Below, piece by piece: positions 31,919-40,115 of a stretch of DNA of 64,000 bases. Under the pieces are notes generated by a model. The model ran no database searches. It was not told where the DNA came from and was given only the letters and a program-made list of their open reading frames with translations. The DNA is taken from contig NZ_JAAQWN010000004.1 in the NCBI RefSeq assembly GCF_012985465.1, positions 1 to 64,000 of the forward strand. Reading direction: 5' to 3'. This DNA is from Pseudomonas sp. WS 5079 (GTDB taxonomy: Bacteria > Pseudomonadota > Gammaproteobacteria > Pseudomonadales > Pseudomonadaceae). The first letter of the stretch is position 1. Each line of letters starts with the position of its first letter. The translations under genes and the position numbers were made by a program.

Positions 31919-32340
31919 CCCTTCCAAGCAGAAACAAGCCCGGTTAGCGCACCGATGATGCCCACAATTATCCCAAACCAATATGTCACTTTTTCCCTGG
32001 CCTGCTTGTTCGCTTCCCACAGTTGAGCCTTCACATGCTTTATGCCGTTCTCGGATAGGTAAAGGATAGGTTCGTAAGGGATTGGGTAATCCCATTCGAT
32101 CCGATCATACATTGATCCGTCCGAACGACTTGGAAGCGGCACGGCAGCCATCTTCGCTTTGTGCTCGTAATACTTCGAGTGGATCTGGTCCAATTTGCGC
32201 CAGGAATGATCGAGGTCGGTGTAGTAGGAGCTGGTGAAACCACCCTCTGGGTCAGGGTTCGGATTCGGGTCGTATTCTTCCAGCTTCGCGATTACGTGCT
32301 CTTGGCGCCATAGTGCAAGTCGATACTCAAAAAAATTCAA
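31915..32340 (-). CDS. Hypothetical membrane-anchored protein (moron)
   Basis: This is a 141-aa protein starting at TTG 32340, supported by a strong GGAGGT ten bases upstream. The body is soluble and charged; the C-terminus has one membrane helix (YWFGIIVGIIGALTGLVSAW). It is on the strand opposite to the left arm and overlaps the PAPS-reductase stop by four bases. It probably has its own promoter and so may be expressed in the lysogen. A superinfection-exclusion role is possible but unproved. Confidence 0.6.
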   Translation of the reverse strand: MNFFEYRLALWRQEHVIAKLEEYDPNPNPDPEGGFTSSYYTDLDHSWRKLDQIHSKYYEHKAKMAAVPLPSRSDGSMYDRIEWDYPIPYEPILYLSENGIKHVKAQLWEANKQAREKVTYWFGIIVGIIGALTGLVSAWKG

Positions 32341-32406
32341 CTCAATAGACCTCCAAAAAATCTGGCAGGACTATACGCTCCGAGGCATCCCCATGCCCAC
32401 GAAAAC

Positions 32407-32640
32407 CTATAGGTCTGCGCCAGCAATAAGCCTGGCCCCGACCTCACGCCCAGCAACCTGCGCCAGGCCACGGTCAACATAGGTTCGGTCACCCGCAACA
32501 ACCGGCACCACCACTTCACTACCGCGCTTCACCTCGACGTTGATACGCCAGGTCTCCCGGCCTTCCTCGTCCTTGTCGCACTCCATGTAGTTCCAAACCT
32601 GAAAGCCTTCGATCTCATCGTAAATATCGTGCTTGGTCAT
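32407..32640 (-). CDS. Small acidic hypothetical protein
   Basis: This is a 77-aa protein if started at ATG 32640 (MTKHDIYDEIEGFQVWNYM); an ATG four codons earlier is an alternative. It contains RETWRINVEVKRGSEVVVP and a short tail. It is in the minus-strand block of the left arm. Not recognised. Confidence 0.5.
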   Translation of the reverse strand: MTKHDIYDEIEGFQVWNYMECDKDEEGRETWRINVEVKRGSEVVVPVVAGDRTYVDRGLAQVAGREVGARLIAGADL

Positions 32641-32675
32641 GGTCCTGCCCATCTTTAGGAAGGGGTCATCGTAGC

Positions 32676-32759
32676 TCAAAGCCAGCCGGTACGGATGATG
32701 ACGGCGATAAGGCGAAGGATGGCGGCGATCAGGTTTATCCAATCAGTCAGTCGTTTCAT
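32676..32759 (-). CDS. 27-aa hydrophobic peptide
   Basis: A frame encodes a 27-residue peptide beginning MKRLTDWINLIAAIL and ending in TGWL. The centre (INLIAAILRLIAVII) is one membrane helix with a single Arg, and the ends are basic. The ATG overlaps the stop of the upstream 37-aa frame (ATGA), which supports translational coupling. It resembles small toxic or holin-like membrane peptides by composition only. Confidence 0.5.
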   Translation of the reverse strand: MKRLTDWINLIAAILRLIAVIIRTGWL

Positions 32760-32869
32760 GCGGTAGGGCCCTCGATATTGGTCAGCCAGAACACGATGCA
32801 CTGACGGTAATGCTCGATGCTCTGCCGCTTACCCTTGGCTTTCCTCTTGGGCTTTTTCCGCTCCCCCAC
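32756..32869 (-). CDS. 37-aa very basic protein
   Basis: The frame starts at GTG 32869 and ends in an ATGA overlap with the 27-aa peptide. The N-terminus is GERKKPKRKAKGKRQ, followed by HYRQCIVFWLTNIEG. The Lys/Arg-rich start suggests nucleic-acid or ribosome binding. The ribosome site is poorly spaced, so the start is uncertain. Confidence 0.4.
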   Translation of the reverse strand: MGERKKPKRKAKGKRQSIEHYRQCIVFWLTNIEGPTA

Positions 32870-32904
32870 TCCACCGCCCGGGCATGGCCCGGCAAGGATT
32901 CCCC

Positions 32905-33216
32905 GTGAAACGGATTTACCTCAGCGGCCCCATGACCGGCCTGCCCGGCCTCAACTTCGCCGCCTTCCACGCCATGACCACCAACCTGCGCGCCGGCGGC
33001 CACACCGTCACCAACCCCGCCGAGATCAACCCAGACGGCGGCACCTGGAACGACTGCATGCGCCGCGACATTGCAGCCCTGATGGACTGCGACACCGTGG
33101 CCACCCTGCCCGGGTGGCAAGAATCGAAAGGCGCCCAGCTCGAAGTCCTGATTGCCCGGCACCTCGGCATGACGGTTGTGAATGCCCATGATCTGGTAAC
33201 GAGGGAGGCTGTATGA
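32905..33216 (+). CDS. DUF4406 nucleoside deoxyribosyltransferase-like protein
   Basis: This is a 103-aa protein. GTG at 32905 with AAGGA upstream gives VKRIYLSGPMTGLPGLN; an ATG at 32884 is possible. The YLSGPMTG motif, NPAEINPDGGTW and the CDTVATLPGWQESKGA region match DUF4406, related to nucleoside 2-deoxyribosyltransferases. It may act on modified nucleotides. Its stop overlaps the next ATG. Confidence 0.82.
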   Translation: MKRIYLSGPMTGLPGLNFAAFHAMTTNLRAGGHTVTNPAEINPDGGTWNDCMRRDIAALMDCDTVATLPGWQESKGAQLEVLIARHLGMTVVNAHDLVTREAV

Positions 33217-33545
33217 GCGAGTTCAAACGCGAAGATCGCTACATCGTCTTAAAACTGAAGCGCCTCCCTAAAGATGAGGCAGAGTACCTGCGCGACTGCC
33301 ACCCCAAAGCGATGGTTGAGTGCGTAGTTGTCGAGCACGACTGGCCGGAATACCACCTTGTCTGGGCCATGCTTGAACACCGCATGGCCGGCAAGCCGGT
33401 ACCGAACTTCAACGACTGGCGGCGCGCCGACGAACTACAACAGCTCCTGACCGCTGCCGATCAGCAGATAGATGATTTGCGGGCTGAGCTCAAGGCTGTG
33501 CGTTCGGGCCCCTGCAGGATGATCGTCGGGGACGAACTGCCATGA
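33213..33545 (+). CDS. Hypothetical left-arm protein
   Basis: This is a 110-aa protein, with ATGA overlaps with both neighbours. It begins MSEFKREDRYIVLKLKRLPK. The C-terminal part is a coiled coil (LLTAADQQIDDLRAELKAV). Similar small proteins are common in Pseudomonas phage left arms. No function is assigned. Confidence 0.7.
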   Translation: MSEFKREDRYIVLKLKRLPKDEAEYLRDCHPKAMVECVVVEHDWPEYHLVWAMLEHRMAGKPVPNFNDWRRADELQQLLTAADQQIDDLRAELKAVRSGPCRMIVGDELP

Positions 33546-33838
33546 CCCACAAAAGCTACAGGCTCGACCCGAACGTGAGAACCATCACCGACTTGGTGAC
33601 CGATGAGCAGGTGCAGAGCTCATTCCAGGGCACCAACTTCGGCCACGATGACTTTCGCGGGCTACTGGCCCAGGGCTGCATTAAGGCGCTGGCCGGCTGG
33701 CACCAGGGCCACACGCTGACGACCATCCTTGAAGAGCTGCGGCTGATCAGCTGGAACCGCCAGGTTGGCAAGATCAAGGTCACAGCCAAAGGCCGCCATT
33801 ACATCTGGCTCGCCTTCAAGGGCCGTCCGGGCGTCTGA
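33542..33838 (+). CDS. Hypothetical left-arm protein
   Basis: This is a 98-aa protein coupled to the previous gene. It contains GHDDFRGLLAQGCIKALAGW and ILEELRLISWNRQVGKIKVT, consistent with a small winged-helix-like fold. No family is recognised. It is followed by an 87-base gap without clear signals. Confidence 0.68.
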   Translation: MTHKSYRLDPNVRTITDLVTDEQVQSSFQGTNFGHDDFRGLLAQGCIKALAGWHQGHTLTTILEELRLISWNRQVGKIKVTAKGRHYIWLAFKGRPGV

Positions 33839-33925
33839 TACCGGAAGGAGTACATCCGTACTCCACCCGCAAAACCTGTAACCCCTCCCCCTTCAAAGTC
33901 AGCCGCTATAGCGGCAAGGATATCT

Positions 33926-34327
33926 ATGCGCCTGAAGAAAGCTGAGCGCGAGCAAGTGCGCTTGAAGTACGGCGGGCACTGCGCCTATTGCGGCGTGCTG
34001 CTGGGTGAGCGGTGGCACGCCGACCATCTGGCGCCGGTGGTGCGTGAGCTGCTGTCCAAGCAGACCGCCGCCGGCACCTGGAAGCTGGTCTCAGGCAAGC
34101 CGCTACGCCCTGAGCATGACGTGCTGGAGAACATGATGCCGGCCTGCGCGCCCTGCAACATCAGCAAGGGTGGCCAAACCCTGGAAGGCTGGCGGAACTG
34201 GATCGCAGGGCACATCAACTCCCTCAACAGCTACCACCCAATATATCGCCTGGCCAAGTCCTACGGTCTGATCGCCGAGACAGGCGCGCCGGTGGTGTTC
34301 CACTTCGAAAAGGAGCAACAGCGATGA
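33926..34327 (+). CDS. HNH endonuclease
   Basis: This is a 133-aa protein with AAGGATAT before ATG. It has CAYCGVLLGERWHADHLAPV (first Cys pair and the catalytic His region), then MMPACAPCNISKGGQTLEGW, so a Cys-His HNH core of about residues 15-90. It is a stand-alone nuclease in the left arm, perhaps a homing-type or host-DNA nuclease. Its stop overlaps the next ATG. Confidence 0.87.
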   Translation: MRLKKAEREQVRLKYGGHCAYCGVLLGERWHADHLAPVVRELLSKQTAAGTWKLVSGKPLRPEHDVLENMMPACAPCNISKGGQTLEGWRNWIAGHINSLNSYHPIYRLAKSYGLIAETGAPVVFHFEKEQQR

Positions 34328-34647
34328 AGAAAGCTGAAATAGCCACCCTGCCGCCAAAGATTGAAATCGCCATGAAAGCCGGACAGGTCGCAGCCGATGC
34401 ATGTACCGATGATGGTGGCAGCGCCAACTGTGATCGGGTCGTTATACGGATGCCCGGCGTGCGTGAGGCCTGGGTCGAGGGATTGCGCGGATACCTGCAG
34501 GAAGCACACGGCTGGCACGCACGCGGCTTTCACCTCGACACACCGTTTGCAGGTATCGGAAATCGCCGCTACGCAGGCGTCCAGGCCATGTACGAGTCGC
34601 TCAAAAATCAGGGCGTAGACTGCTACGTGTATTACAAAGTCGATTAA
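34324..34647 (+). CDS. Hypothetical protein coupled to HNH gene
   Basis: This 107-aa protein starts in an ATGA overlap with the HNH gene. It contains VVIRMPGVREAWVEGLRGYL and GIGNRRYAGVQAMYESLKNQ. It is soluble with mixed alpha/beta character. It may work with the nuclease, but no family is recognised. Confidence 0.62.
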   Translation: MKKAEIATLPPKIEIAMKAGQVAADACTDDGGSANCDRVVIRMPGVREAWVEGLRGYLQEAHGWHARGFHLDTPFAGIGNRRYAGVQAMYESLKNQGVDCYVYYKVD

Positions 34648-34663
34648 CCACTTCCCAATCCCC

Positions 34664-35047
34664 CTACATGCCCGCCGGTGAGCGAACTCGCGGTAACTGG
34701 CTGTCGACCCATCGCTCCGCTGCTGCCATTGCGTCACCCAGTGCCGCCGGATAGTCAGGCCATGGCCCCGTCAGCTCGGCGGCGACTTCGCCCAACCCAG
34801 CAACGGCTGCCGGCTCAATGATTCTCGCAAATGCGGGTACGTCATCGTTTGGTCGCCTCCATTCGAACTTGAGAAACAACGTATGCCCCCGATAGGCGTG
34901 AACGACTGGAACATCGAGATTGTGTGACACGCGCCCTCCCTGACACATGAGCAAATTGAACAGTATTTGTAGCTCTTTTTCGCACCCTTCGCCATCGAGG
35001 CACTTCGCTATCAACTTCTGCCGCCCAGCGCGGCAAGGACACCCCAT
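34664..35047 (-). CDS. Hypothetical minus-strand protein near int
   Basis: The frame gives up to 127 aa from ATG 35047. Later starts are possible, since the ATG overlaps the divergent plus-strand start at 35046 and lacks a clear ribosome site. The part from CLDGEGCEKELQILFNLLMC onward looks like real protein, ending in LGDAMAAAERWVDSQLPR. It opposes the left arm, like the 31.9-32.9 kb block, and may be expressed in the lysogen. Confidence 0.5.
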   Translation of the reverse strand: MGCPCRAGRQKLIAKCLDGEGCEKELQILFNLLMCQGGRVSHNLDVPVVHAYRGHTLFLKFEWRRPNDDVPAFARIIEPAAVAGLGEVAAELTGPWPDYPAALGDAMAAAERWVDSQLPRVRSPAGM

Positions 35048-35267
35048 GTACGCAACGAAACTCACCCTGCTCATAACGGCCATCGTGTTGTACGTGGCGG
35101 GGTCCACCTTCTGGCTTTTCTGGCAGGTGCCGGAGCTGCTCTCCACCGGTACCGACCAACACCTGATCGCAGCATTCGCCGGCACCATCGCCTGGATGCT
35201 GCTCACCTTCGGTTTCATCATCCACATCATCAAGACAGCGCGGCCTACAACGGGCGGCGGGAGGTAG
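35046..35267 (+). CDS. Small two-helix membrane protein
   Basis: This is a 73-aa protein with AAGGA before ATG. The membrane helices are LTLLITAIVLYVAGSTFWLF and LIAAFAGTIAWMLLTFGFII, joined by a short polar loop. It lies directly upstream of the excisionase. No function is assigned. Confidence 0.65.
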   Translation: MYATKLTLLITAIVLYVAGSTFWLFWQVPELLSTGTDQHLIAAFAGTIAWMLLTFGFIIHIIKTARPTTGGGR

Positions 35268-35269
35268 CT

Positions 35270-35482
35270 ATGAGAAAGGAACTCATCAAAATCAGCGAAT
35301 TCCAGCGCCGACGCTGGGGAGAAAACGGCACGCCGCAGTGCCCACAGGCTATTCGAAACCACATACGCAACGGCCGGGTGCCGGGCGAGCAAATCGGGAA
35401 ACTCTGGTACGTTGACTGGGCGGCGTTCAACGCGTCCAGCGGCAACGACCTTGTCGCAATGGTAATGAAAGGAGCTGCATGA
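35270..35482 (+). CDS. Excisionase (Xis-like)
   Basis: This 70-aa protein has a winged-helix DNA-binding pattern: KISEFQRRRWGENGTPQCPQ, then IRNHIRNGRVPGEQIGKLWY. It is typical of lambda-type Xis and AlpA-like factors. Its stop overlaps the integrase ATG by four bases, the normal xis-int order. It would direct excision together with the integrase. Confidence 0.8.
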   Translation: MRKELIKISEFQRRRWGENGTPQCPQAIRNHIRNGRVPGEQIGKLWYVDWAAFNASSGNDLVAMVMKGAA

Positions 35483-36594
35483 TGTCCCCACGGCCGCGCA
35501 ACACTGCGAATAAGAGCCTTCCGCAGAACCTGTACTACGACGCGCGGCGCGGGACATATCGCTACCGGCGCCCTACCGACGGGAAGTTTTTCCCGTTCGG
35601 CGCTGATCGCCTGAAAGCCATAGACGCTGCTAAGCAACTGAACCTGGAGTTCATGCGGGGGGCTGACCTGATTGGCGCCGTGATGGGGAACTCATCCGAG
35701 TCTTTCGCGGGCTTCCTCGATGCTTACGAGCGCGATGTCTTGCCGCCACGCGAGCTGGCCAAGGGCACCCTGGGGCTCTATGCAGTGCATTTTCGACGCT
35801 TCCGCAAGCAGTTCGAAGGAAAAGCTGTCGATCAGATCACGATCCGCATGATCGCCGAGATGCTCGACGCACTGACCCCACGGACGGCAAACCAGTGCCG
35901 GGCCTTGCTGGTCGACATCTTCAACCATGCCGCCGCTAAGGGGTTGTGCCCAGACAACCCGGCGGCCAGCACCATCAACCGGATCGAGAAGAAACAGCGC
36001 AAGCGGCACACGATCGAGGGTTTGAAAACCATCCGAGAGAAGTCGCCGGTGTGGCTGCAAAACGCAATCGACTTGGCCTTGATCACCGCCCAGCGCCGTA
36101 CCGACATCCTCAACATGCGATTTGACGGTGTTCGGGAGGGGTACCTGTATGTGGTGCAGCAAAAGACAGCCAAGGCCAGCGATGCCGCATGGATCAGGCT
36201 CACGGTAACTGAAGAGCTGCAGGCGGTGATCAGCCGATGCCGGGACGATATCGCCTCGCCTTACCTGGTGCACCGTCGCCCAGATCGCCTGAAACAAAAG
36301 CAGGCGCAGACGAAGGACCACTGGACCCAGGTCGAAGAGAGATATTTGACGCGGGCTTTTAAGGAGGCCCGGGAGGCGGCAGGCTGTTACAAGGGATGGA
36401 AGGAGGAAGAGATGCCGGGCTTCCATGAGGTGCGAGCGCTATCGCTTCACCTGTACCAGAAAGCCGGAAAGGACGGGCAGAAGATCGCAGGCCATGCCAG
36501 CGAGAAGATGACCAAGAACTACCAGAAGGACCACGCAGAAATCGTCTGGTCTGAAGCAATTCCAGACCTAAATATCAGCGAAATCACCGGGTAG
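35479..36594 (+). CDS. int: Prophage integrase (tyrosine recombinase)
   Basis: This is a 371-aa protein. N-terminal arm-binding domain: LYYDARRGTYRYRRPTDGKF. The core-binding domain includes FLDAYERDVLPPRELAKGTL. The catalytic part has ITAQRRTDILNMRFDGVREG (Arg), FHEVRALSLHLYQKAG (His-x-x-Arg), GHASEKMTKNYQKDH (Tyr). The gene points at the tRNA remnant 90 bases downstream, as usual for an integrase next to its attachment site. Confidence 0.92.
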   Translation: MMSPRPRNTANKSLPQNLYYDARRGTYRYRRPTDGKFFPFGADRLKAIDAAKQLNLEFMRGADLIGAVMGNSSESFAGFLDAYERDVLPPRELAKGTLGLYAVHFRRFRKQFEGKAVDQITIRMIAEMLDALTPRTANQCRALLVDIFNHAAAKGLCPDNPAASTINRIEKKQRKRHTIEGLKTIREKSPVWLQNAIDLALITAQRRTDILNMRFDGVREGYLYVVQQKTAKASDAAWIRLTVTEELQAVISRCRDDIASPYLVHRRPDRLKQKQAQTKDHWTQVEERYLTRAFKEAREAAGCYKGWKEEEMPGFHEVRALSLHLYQKAGKDGQKIAGHASEKMTKNYQKDHAEIVWSEAIPDLNISEITG

Positions 36595-36624
36595 TTTTGC
36601 GCAAGTTTTGCGCGGGTTTTGCGC
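36593..36624 (+). repeat. Three 11-bp direct repeats, likely integrase arm sites
   Basis: RGTTTTGCGC occurs at 36593, 36604 and 36615, an exact 11-bp period close to a helical turn. The repeats overlap the int stop codon and lie 60 bases from the tRNA remnant. This is the position of P'-arm sites in lambda-type attachment sites. Confidence 0.6.
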
Positions 36625-36630
36625 AGGCAC

Positions 36631-36657
36631 AAAAAAGCCGATCTAGCTGATCGGCTT
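36631..36657 (-). terminator. Perfect hairpin between int and att site
   Basis: AAGCCGATC pairs perfectly with GATCGGCTT around TAGCT. Six A on the left make it a terminator for leftward transcription, so it could shield the prophage from outside transcripts. On the plus strand only a weak T-tract follows. Confidence 0.65.
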
Positions 36658-36683
36658 AAGTGTCTGATTTTACTCAGAAAATA

Positions 36684-36728
36684 TGGTCGGGACGGAGTGA
36701 TTCGAACACTCGACCCCTAGCACCCCAT
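36684..36728 (-). other. att site: 3' part of tRNA-Pro(GGG)
   Basis: On the minus strand the segment reads from an anticodon loop ATGGGGT through GCTAG, a T arm GTG-TTCGAAT-CAC and CGTCCCG to ACCA. This fits the 3' half of a proline tRNA with anticodon GGG; the 5' half is missing. Partial tRNAs of this kind are phage or island attachment repeats. int of the prophage ends 90 bases to the left and another integrase begins 160 bases to the right. Confidence 0.82.
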
Positions 36729-36888
36729 CTCCTTTTTCATACTTCTTGAAAGACTCCAAAATTTTACTTTGGATTTTTCTAAGCTAGTATTTACTTGAGC
36801 TCCAGCGGTGTTCTGCTCTACGAGAGTCCAGGAACGTCCATCAAGAGCCGGCGTTTTTGTGGGGGTAAAAGTAGGGGGAACCTATTTT

Positions 36889-38349
36889 ATGGTTAAAATC
36901 ACCATCAAAGAACTCGAGTCGCTGACCGTTGAAGATGCCGGCCGAATACTCAGGGAGGATGGCAATCTGGCCGGTCGAATCTCAGTGCGCAAGAACGGCG
37001 TGTCGGTCAGCTTTTTCTATCGCTATCGGTGGGGCGACCAAAACAAAGAGTACTCCTGCGGGTCCTGGCCGCGCAAATCCCTGACGGACATCCGCAAGGC
37101 CCGCAACCAGGCCCGTGCGCTCATCGATGAGCAGATCAATCCCAACGAGCACAAGAAGACCGCCAAGGCACAGGCGCATGCCGCTGCTAACGTTGAGGCC
37201 GAACAGGAGAGGACGCGCAAGGTGCAAATACTGACCGTCCAGGATCTGGCCAAGGCCTGGCTGTTGGATGGCGTGGCGCGTAAAGACGGAAATGCCGAGT
37301 TGCAACGACGCTTTAACAAGGACCTTTTTCCGGCACTCGGCAAGACAGCGGTGAACAATGTTTCCGAACACGATGTTCGGGCGCTGATCCGGGCCGTGGT
37401 CAACCGCGGCGCTCACCGGCAAGCCATCAGCTTCTTCGCCGACCTCACCCAGATGTTCAGCTGGGCTAGAAAGCGCCAACCCTGGCGGGCCTTATTGATC
37501 GAGGGTGATCCAACTGAGCTGGTCGACATCTCCCCCCTGATCCCGGCCGACTACGAGGCCGAAAGAAGCAGGATCCTTTCGTCGGCTGAGCTGTTGGAAC
37601 TGCACAACCGCTTCCAGCAAATGACCGCCGACTACAACGCCCTCCCCGCGGGTCAAAAGTACGACGGCATTCGGCCGCTAAAGAAGGAAACCCAACTTGC
37701 GCTCTGGATCAGCTTGGGCACCCTGTGCCGGATCGGCGAGTTGCTGCAGGCCGAATGGAAAAATATCGATCTGGACCGGCAGACCTGGTTTCTCCCCAGC
37801 GAAAACGTCAAAGGCACTCGCGGCAAAAAGCAGGACCACCATGTCTTCCTCTCCCCCTTCGCCCTGCATTTCTTTCAAGAACTCAAGACCCTGACGGGAG
37901 ACTCACAATGGTGTTTTCCGAACAAGCAGGATGATGGGCATGTGGACGTGAAAGTGGTGAGTAAACAGGTCGGTGATCGCCAGGCCCGGTTCAAAAACCG
38001 CAAGGCCCTCTCAAGAAGGCGTCACGACGACACGCTGGTCCTCGCCGACGGCCAAAACGGCGACTGGACGCCGCATGATCTGCGCCGCACGGGCGCGACC
38101 ATGATGCAGGCTTTGGGGGTCAGCCTGGACGTCATCGATCGCTGCCAAAACCATGTGTTGGCCGGCTCTCGGGTGAGACGCCACTACCTGCATCACGATT
38201 ATGCCGAAGAAAAGAAGCGCGCCTGGAACCTATTGGGTGATCGCCTCAGTGCAGTGCTGTCCTCAACCTATGAGCACACACCGACTGAGTCGATGATGTC
38301 TTTTCCAGACTACGCCGCCAATGGATCCCAGACGCCCTCAATCGGATAA
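36889..38349 (+). CDS. Island integrase (tyrosine recombinase)
   Basis: This is a 486-aa protein. ATG at 36889 (MVKITIKELESLTVEDAGR) has AGGGGGAA upstream; a longer frame reaches back to 36808. The N-terminal half is P4-type (SFFYRYRWGDQNKEYSCGSW, then KARNQARALIDEQINPNEH). The catalytic part has LGTLCRIGELLQAEWKNID (Arg), TPHDLRRTGATMMQALG and a Tyr in RRHYLHHDY. It reads away from the tRNA remnant and differs from the prophage enzyme. It most likely moved the metal-resistance island. Confidence 0.9.
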   Translation: MVKITIKELESLTVEDAGRILREDGNLAGRISVRKNGVSVSFFYRYRWGDQNKEYSCGSWPRKSLTDIRKARNQARALIDEQINPNEHKKTAKAQAHAAANVEAEQERTRKVQILTVQDLAKAWLLDGVARKDGNAELQRRFNKDLFPALGKTAVNNVSEHDVRALIRAVVNRGAHRQAISFFADLTQMFSWARKRQPWRALLIEGDPTELVDISPLIPADYEAERSRILSSAELLELHNRFQQMTADYNALPAGQKYDGIRPLKKETQLALWISLGTLCRIGELLQAEWKNIDLDRQTWFLPSENVKGTRGKKQDHHVFLSPFALHFFQELKTLTGDSQWCFPNKQDDGHVDVKVVSKQVGDRQARFKNRKALSRRRHDDTLVLADGQNGDWTPHDLRRTGATMMQALGVSLDVIDRCQNHVLAGSRVRRHYLHHDYAEEKKRAWNLLGDRLSAVLSSTYEHTPTESMMSFPDYAANGSQTPSIG

Positions 38350-38416
38350 TCAAAGTGGGTTTCCCGAAGATTCCAACTAAAAACGGACGGAGGAATGCTC
38401 AGGGTCTTCAACCATC

Positions 38417-39931
38417 CTAGGAAAAAAACGAGCCGGGTTGATGGACAGAGATCGACTGCCCCGTAATTTTCTCCAGAAACTGTTCTGGAAGAATGCGCTC
38501 AACTGCTGAGAGAAACGTCTCGATCAGTGACCTGAAATGATCAAGCTCCCCTTCCTGTATCTGCCGCCATAGGCTTGGACGATAGCGAACCAGAATGGAC
38601 AACGCATAGAGCAACACCAAACATGTCGCTCGATACTCATTTATCGTTCCAAAGAGAGGCAGCATTAGCGCATGTCTTTTAAATGGACTGTGATGTAGCT
38701 GAAGTGCATCCCACCAAATACTCGACTCCGGATGATCAATTGCCACACGGAAATGGCTTGCTGATGACCTAGACGAAACTTGGATGATCTCGCGAATTGC
38801 CCCAGGAAAAGCAGCAATATCATCCATAGTCATTCGCCCAGACTCATCTATCAAAAGAGCGTAGGTCGTCGTCGCACGGTGGTGTCGACCATTACTTTCT
38901 TGATCGTAAGCAGGAGTAACCCAAGAAGGTTTACCTTCAAATATGTCCTCAAAAAGATCCGCAACCTCAGGTATCCGAGAAAACAGCTGCTCCATCGTAA
39001 GCCAGCTTTCAACGGGCAGTGCTTTCAGTGCATCCAGACCGTCTGGTTTCCGTTTGGCAGCGACAAGTGAGTTTGCAGTCATCGATTTAACCCAACTTGG
39101 GAAAAAACCCGAGACGAGCGCGCCAATGGCCAGACTCTCAAATCGGTCATCTAAACCATCATGGGTGTAAAGGCCATGCCCTTTTTTGGTTGTTGCCTCC
39201 AACTCTGAAAGGGTTTGAGGACCACCTGGTGAAGCAAGCATCTCGGCAAATGCGAACGACATTGTGCCGTAATACAGATTGAGTACACGTTGACTGACAT
39301 TTCTTCGATCAATGGCACTGAAATAATCGGTGGCATTTCGGAGCGCGAAAGCAACGCCCTCTCCCTTTGACACAATGGTCGACGGCTCAAGACTTAGGCT
39401 TTCAAGTTGAGCGCGACGGTCGACCATCTTTCGAGCAAGAGTTGCACTTTTTAACTGAGCAAGCCTCGCCCAGACTGCTTCTATCGGAGTCTCTGAAAGC
39501 AGCACTCGCCGCGGTGCTTGCAACTCTTCAAGGCTCGTCTCTTCTGCTTGCGTTGTCGTAGGAGCAAACTTTCCAGTGCTGCTTTCACGGTTCCATTCGA
39601 TGAGAAAGGGTTGAAAATCGTCAATCGGCTTCACGGGAATGGATACCCCCATAGCGAATGACTCAACCATGTACGGCTGTCCGTTAAAAAAGATAACGGA
39701 CACCTCTCCAGCCAGTTGCTTGTATACATTGTTGCTCGTCGCTGACGAATAGAGTACTGCGGCCGAACGCTCCGCCCCGCCTCTAGACGCCTTTACGACC
39801 ACATACTCTCCTGCGGCAACCTCACGGACTATGGACGCTTCCCAGCCATGTCCGACTAGCTTATCAAGCATATTTCTTTTCACTGCGTCCCGCAGAATAT
39901 CTAAGCGCGCCTTCCATCCGCTGTCTTGCAT
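38417..39931 (-). CDS. YaaC-like protein with N-terminal extension
   Basis: This is a 504-aa protein without signal peptide. The segment NVSQRVLNLYYGTMSFAFAE, KKGHGLYTHDG and the C-terminal TCLVLLYALSILVRYRPSLW resemble the YaaC family, whose function is unknown. The first ~100 residues (GEYVVVKASRGGAERSAAVL, YSSATSNNVYKQLAGEV) are an extra mixed alpha/beta domain that might be a nuclease- or sensor-like module. The gene is alone next to the island integrase, a place that often carries defence genes. No ribosome-linked partner is seen. Confidence 0.55.
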   Translation of the reverse strand: MQDSGWKARLDILRDAVKRNMLDKLVGHGWEASIVREVAAGEYVVVKASRGGAERSAAVLYSSATSNNVYKQLAGEVSVIFFNGQPYMVESFAMGVSIPVKPIDDFQPFLIEWNRESSTGKFAPTTTQAEETSLEELQAPRRVLLSETPIEAVWARLAQLKSATLARKMVDRRAQLESLSLEPSTIVSKGEGVAFALRNATDYFSAIDRRNVSQRVLNLYYGTMSFAFAEMLASPGGPQTLSELEATTKKGHGLYTHDGLDDRFESLAIGALVSGFFPSWVKSMTANSLVAAKRKPDGLDALKALPVESWLTMEQLFSRIPEVADLFEDIFEGKPSWVTPAYDQESNGRHHRATTTYALLIDESGRMTMDDIAAFPGAIREIIQVSSRSSASHFRVAIDHPESSIWWDALQLHHSPFKRHALMLPLFGTINEYRATCLVLLYALSILVRYRPSLWRQIQEGELDHFRSLIETFLSAVERILPEQFLEKITGQSISVHQPGSFFS

Positions 39932-40115
39932 ATGCCTTCTCCTTGCTCTGTCTCTCTACCAAACACTATCGCAGCTTCATTCATAGCATTGATCGATCGA
40001 ATCCACAGCCAATAGCGGCCATACACGCTCCGTTACTGAATAATTGGTTTTCGTAAAAAGCGGGTGGCAGAAGCCGACGCGACATTACGCTCCGGCTACT
40101 TCCATTACCGCCATT

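Noticed and set aside
35692..36426. Minus-strand 244-codon frame opposite int
   Set aside because: It is a shadow of the integrase; the plus-strand catalytic motifs are intact.
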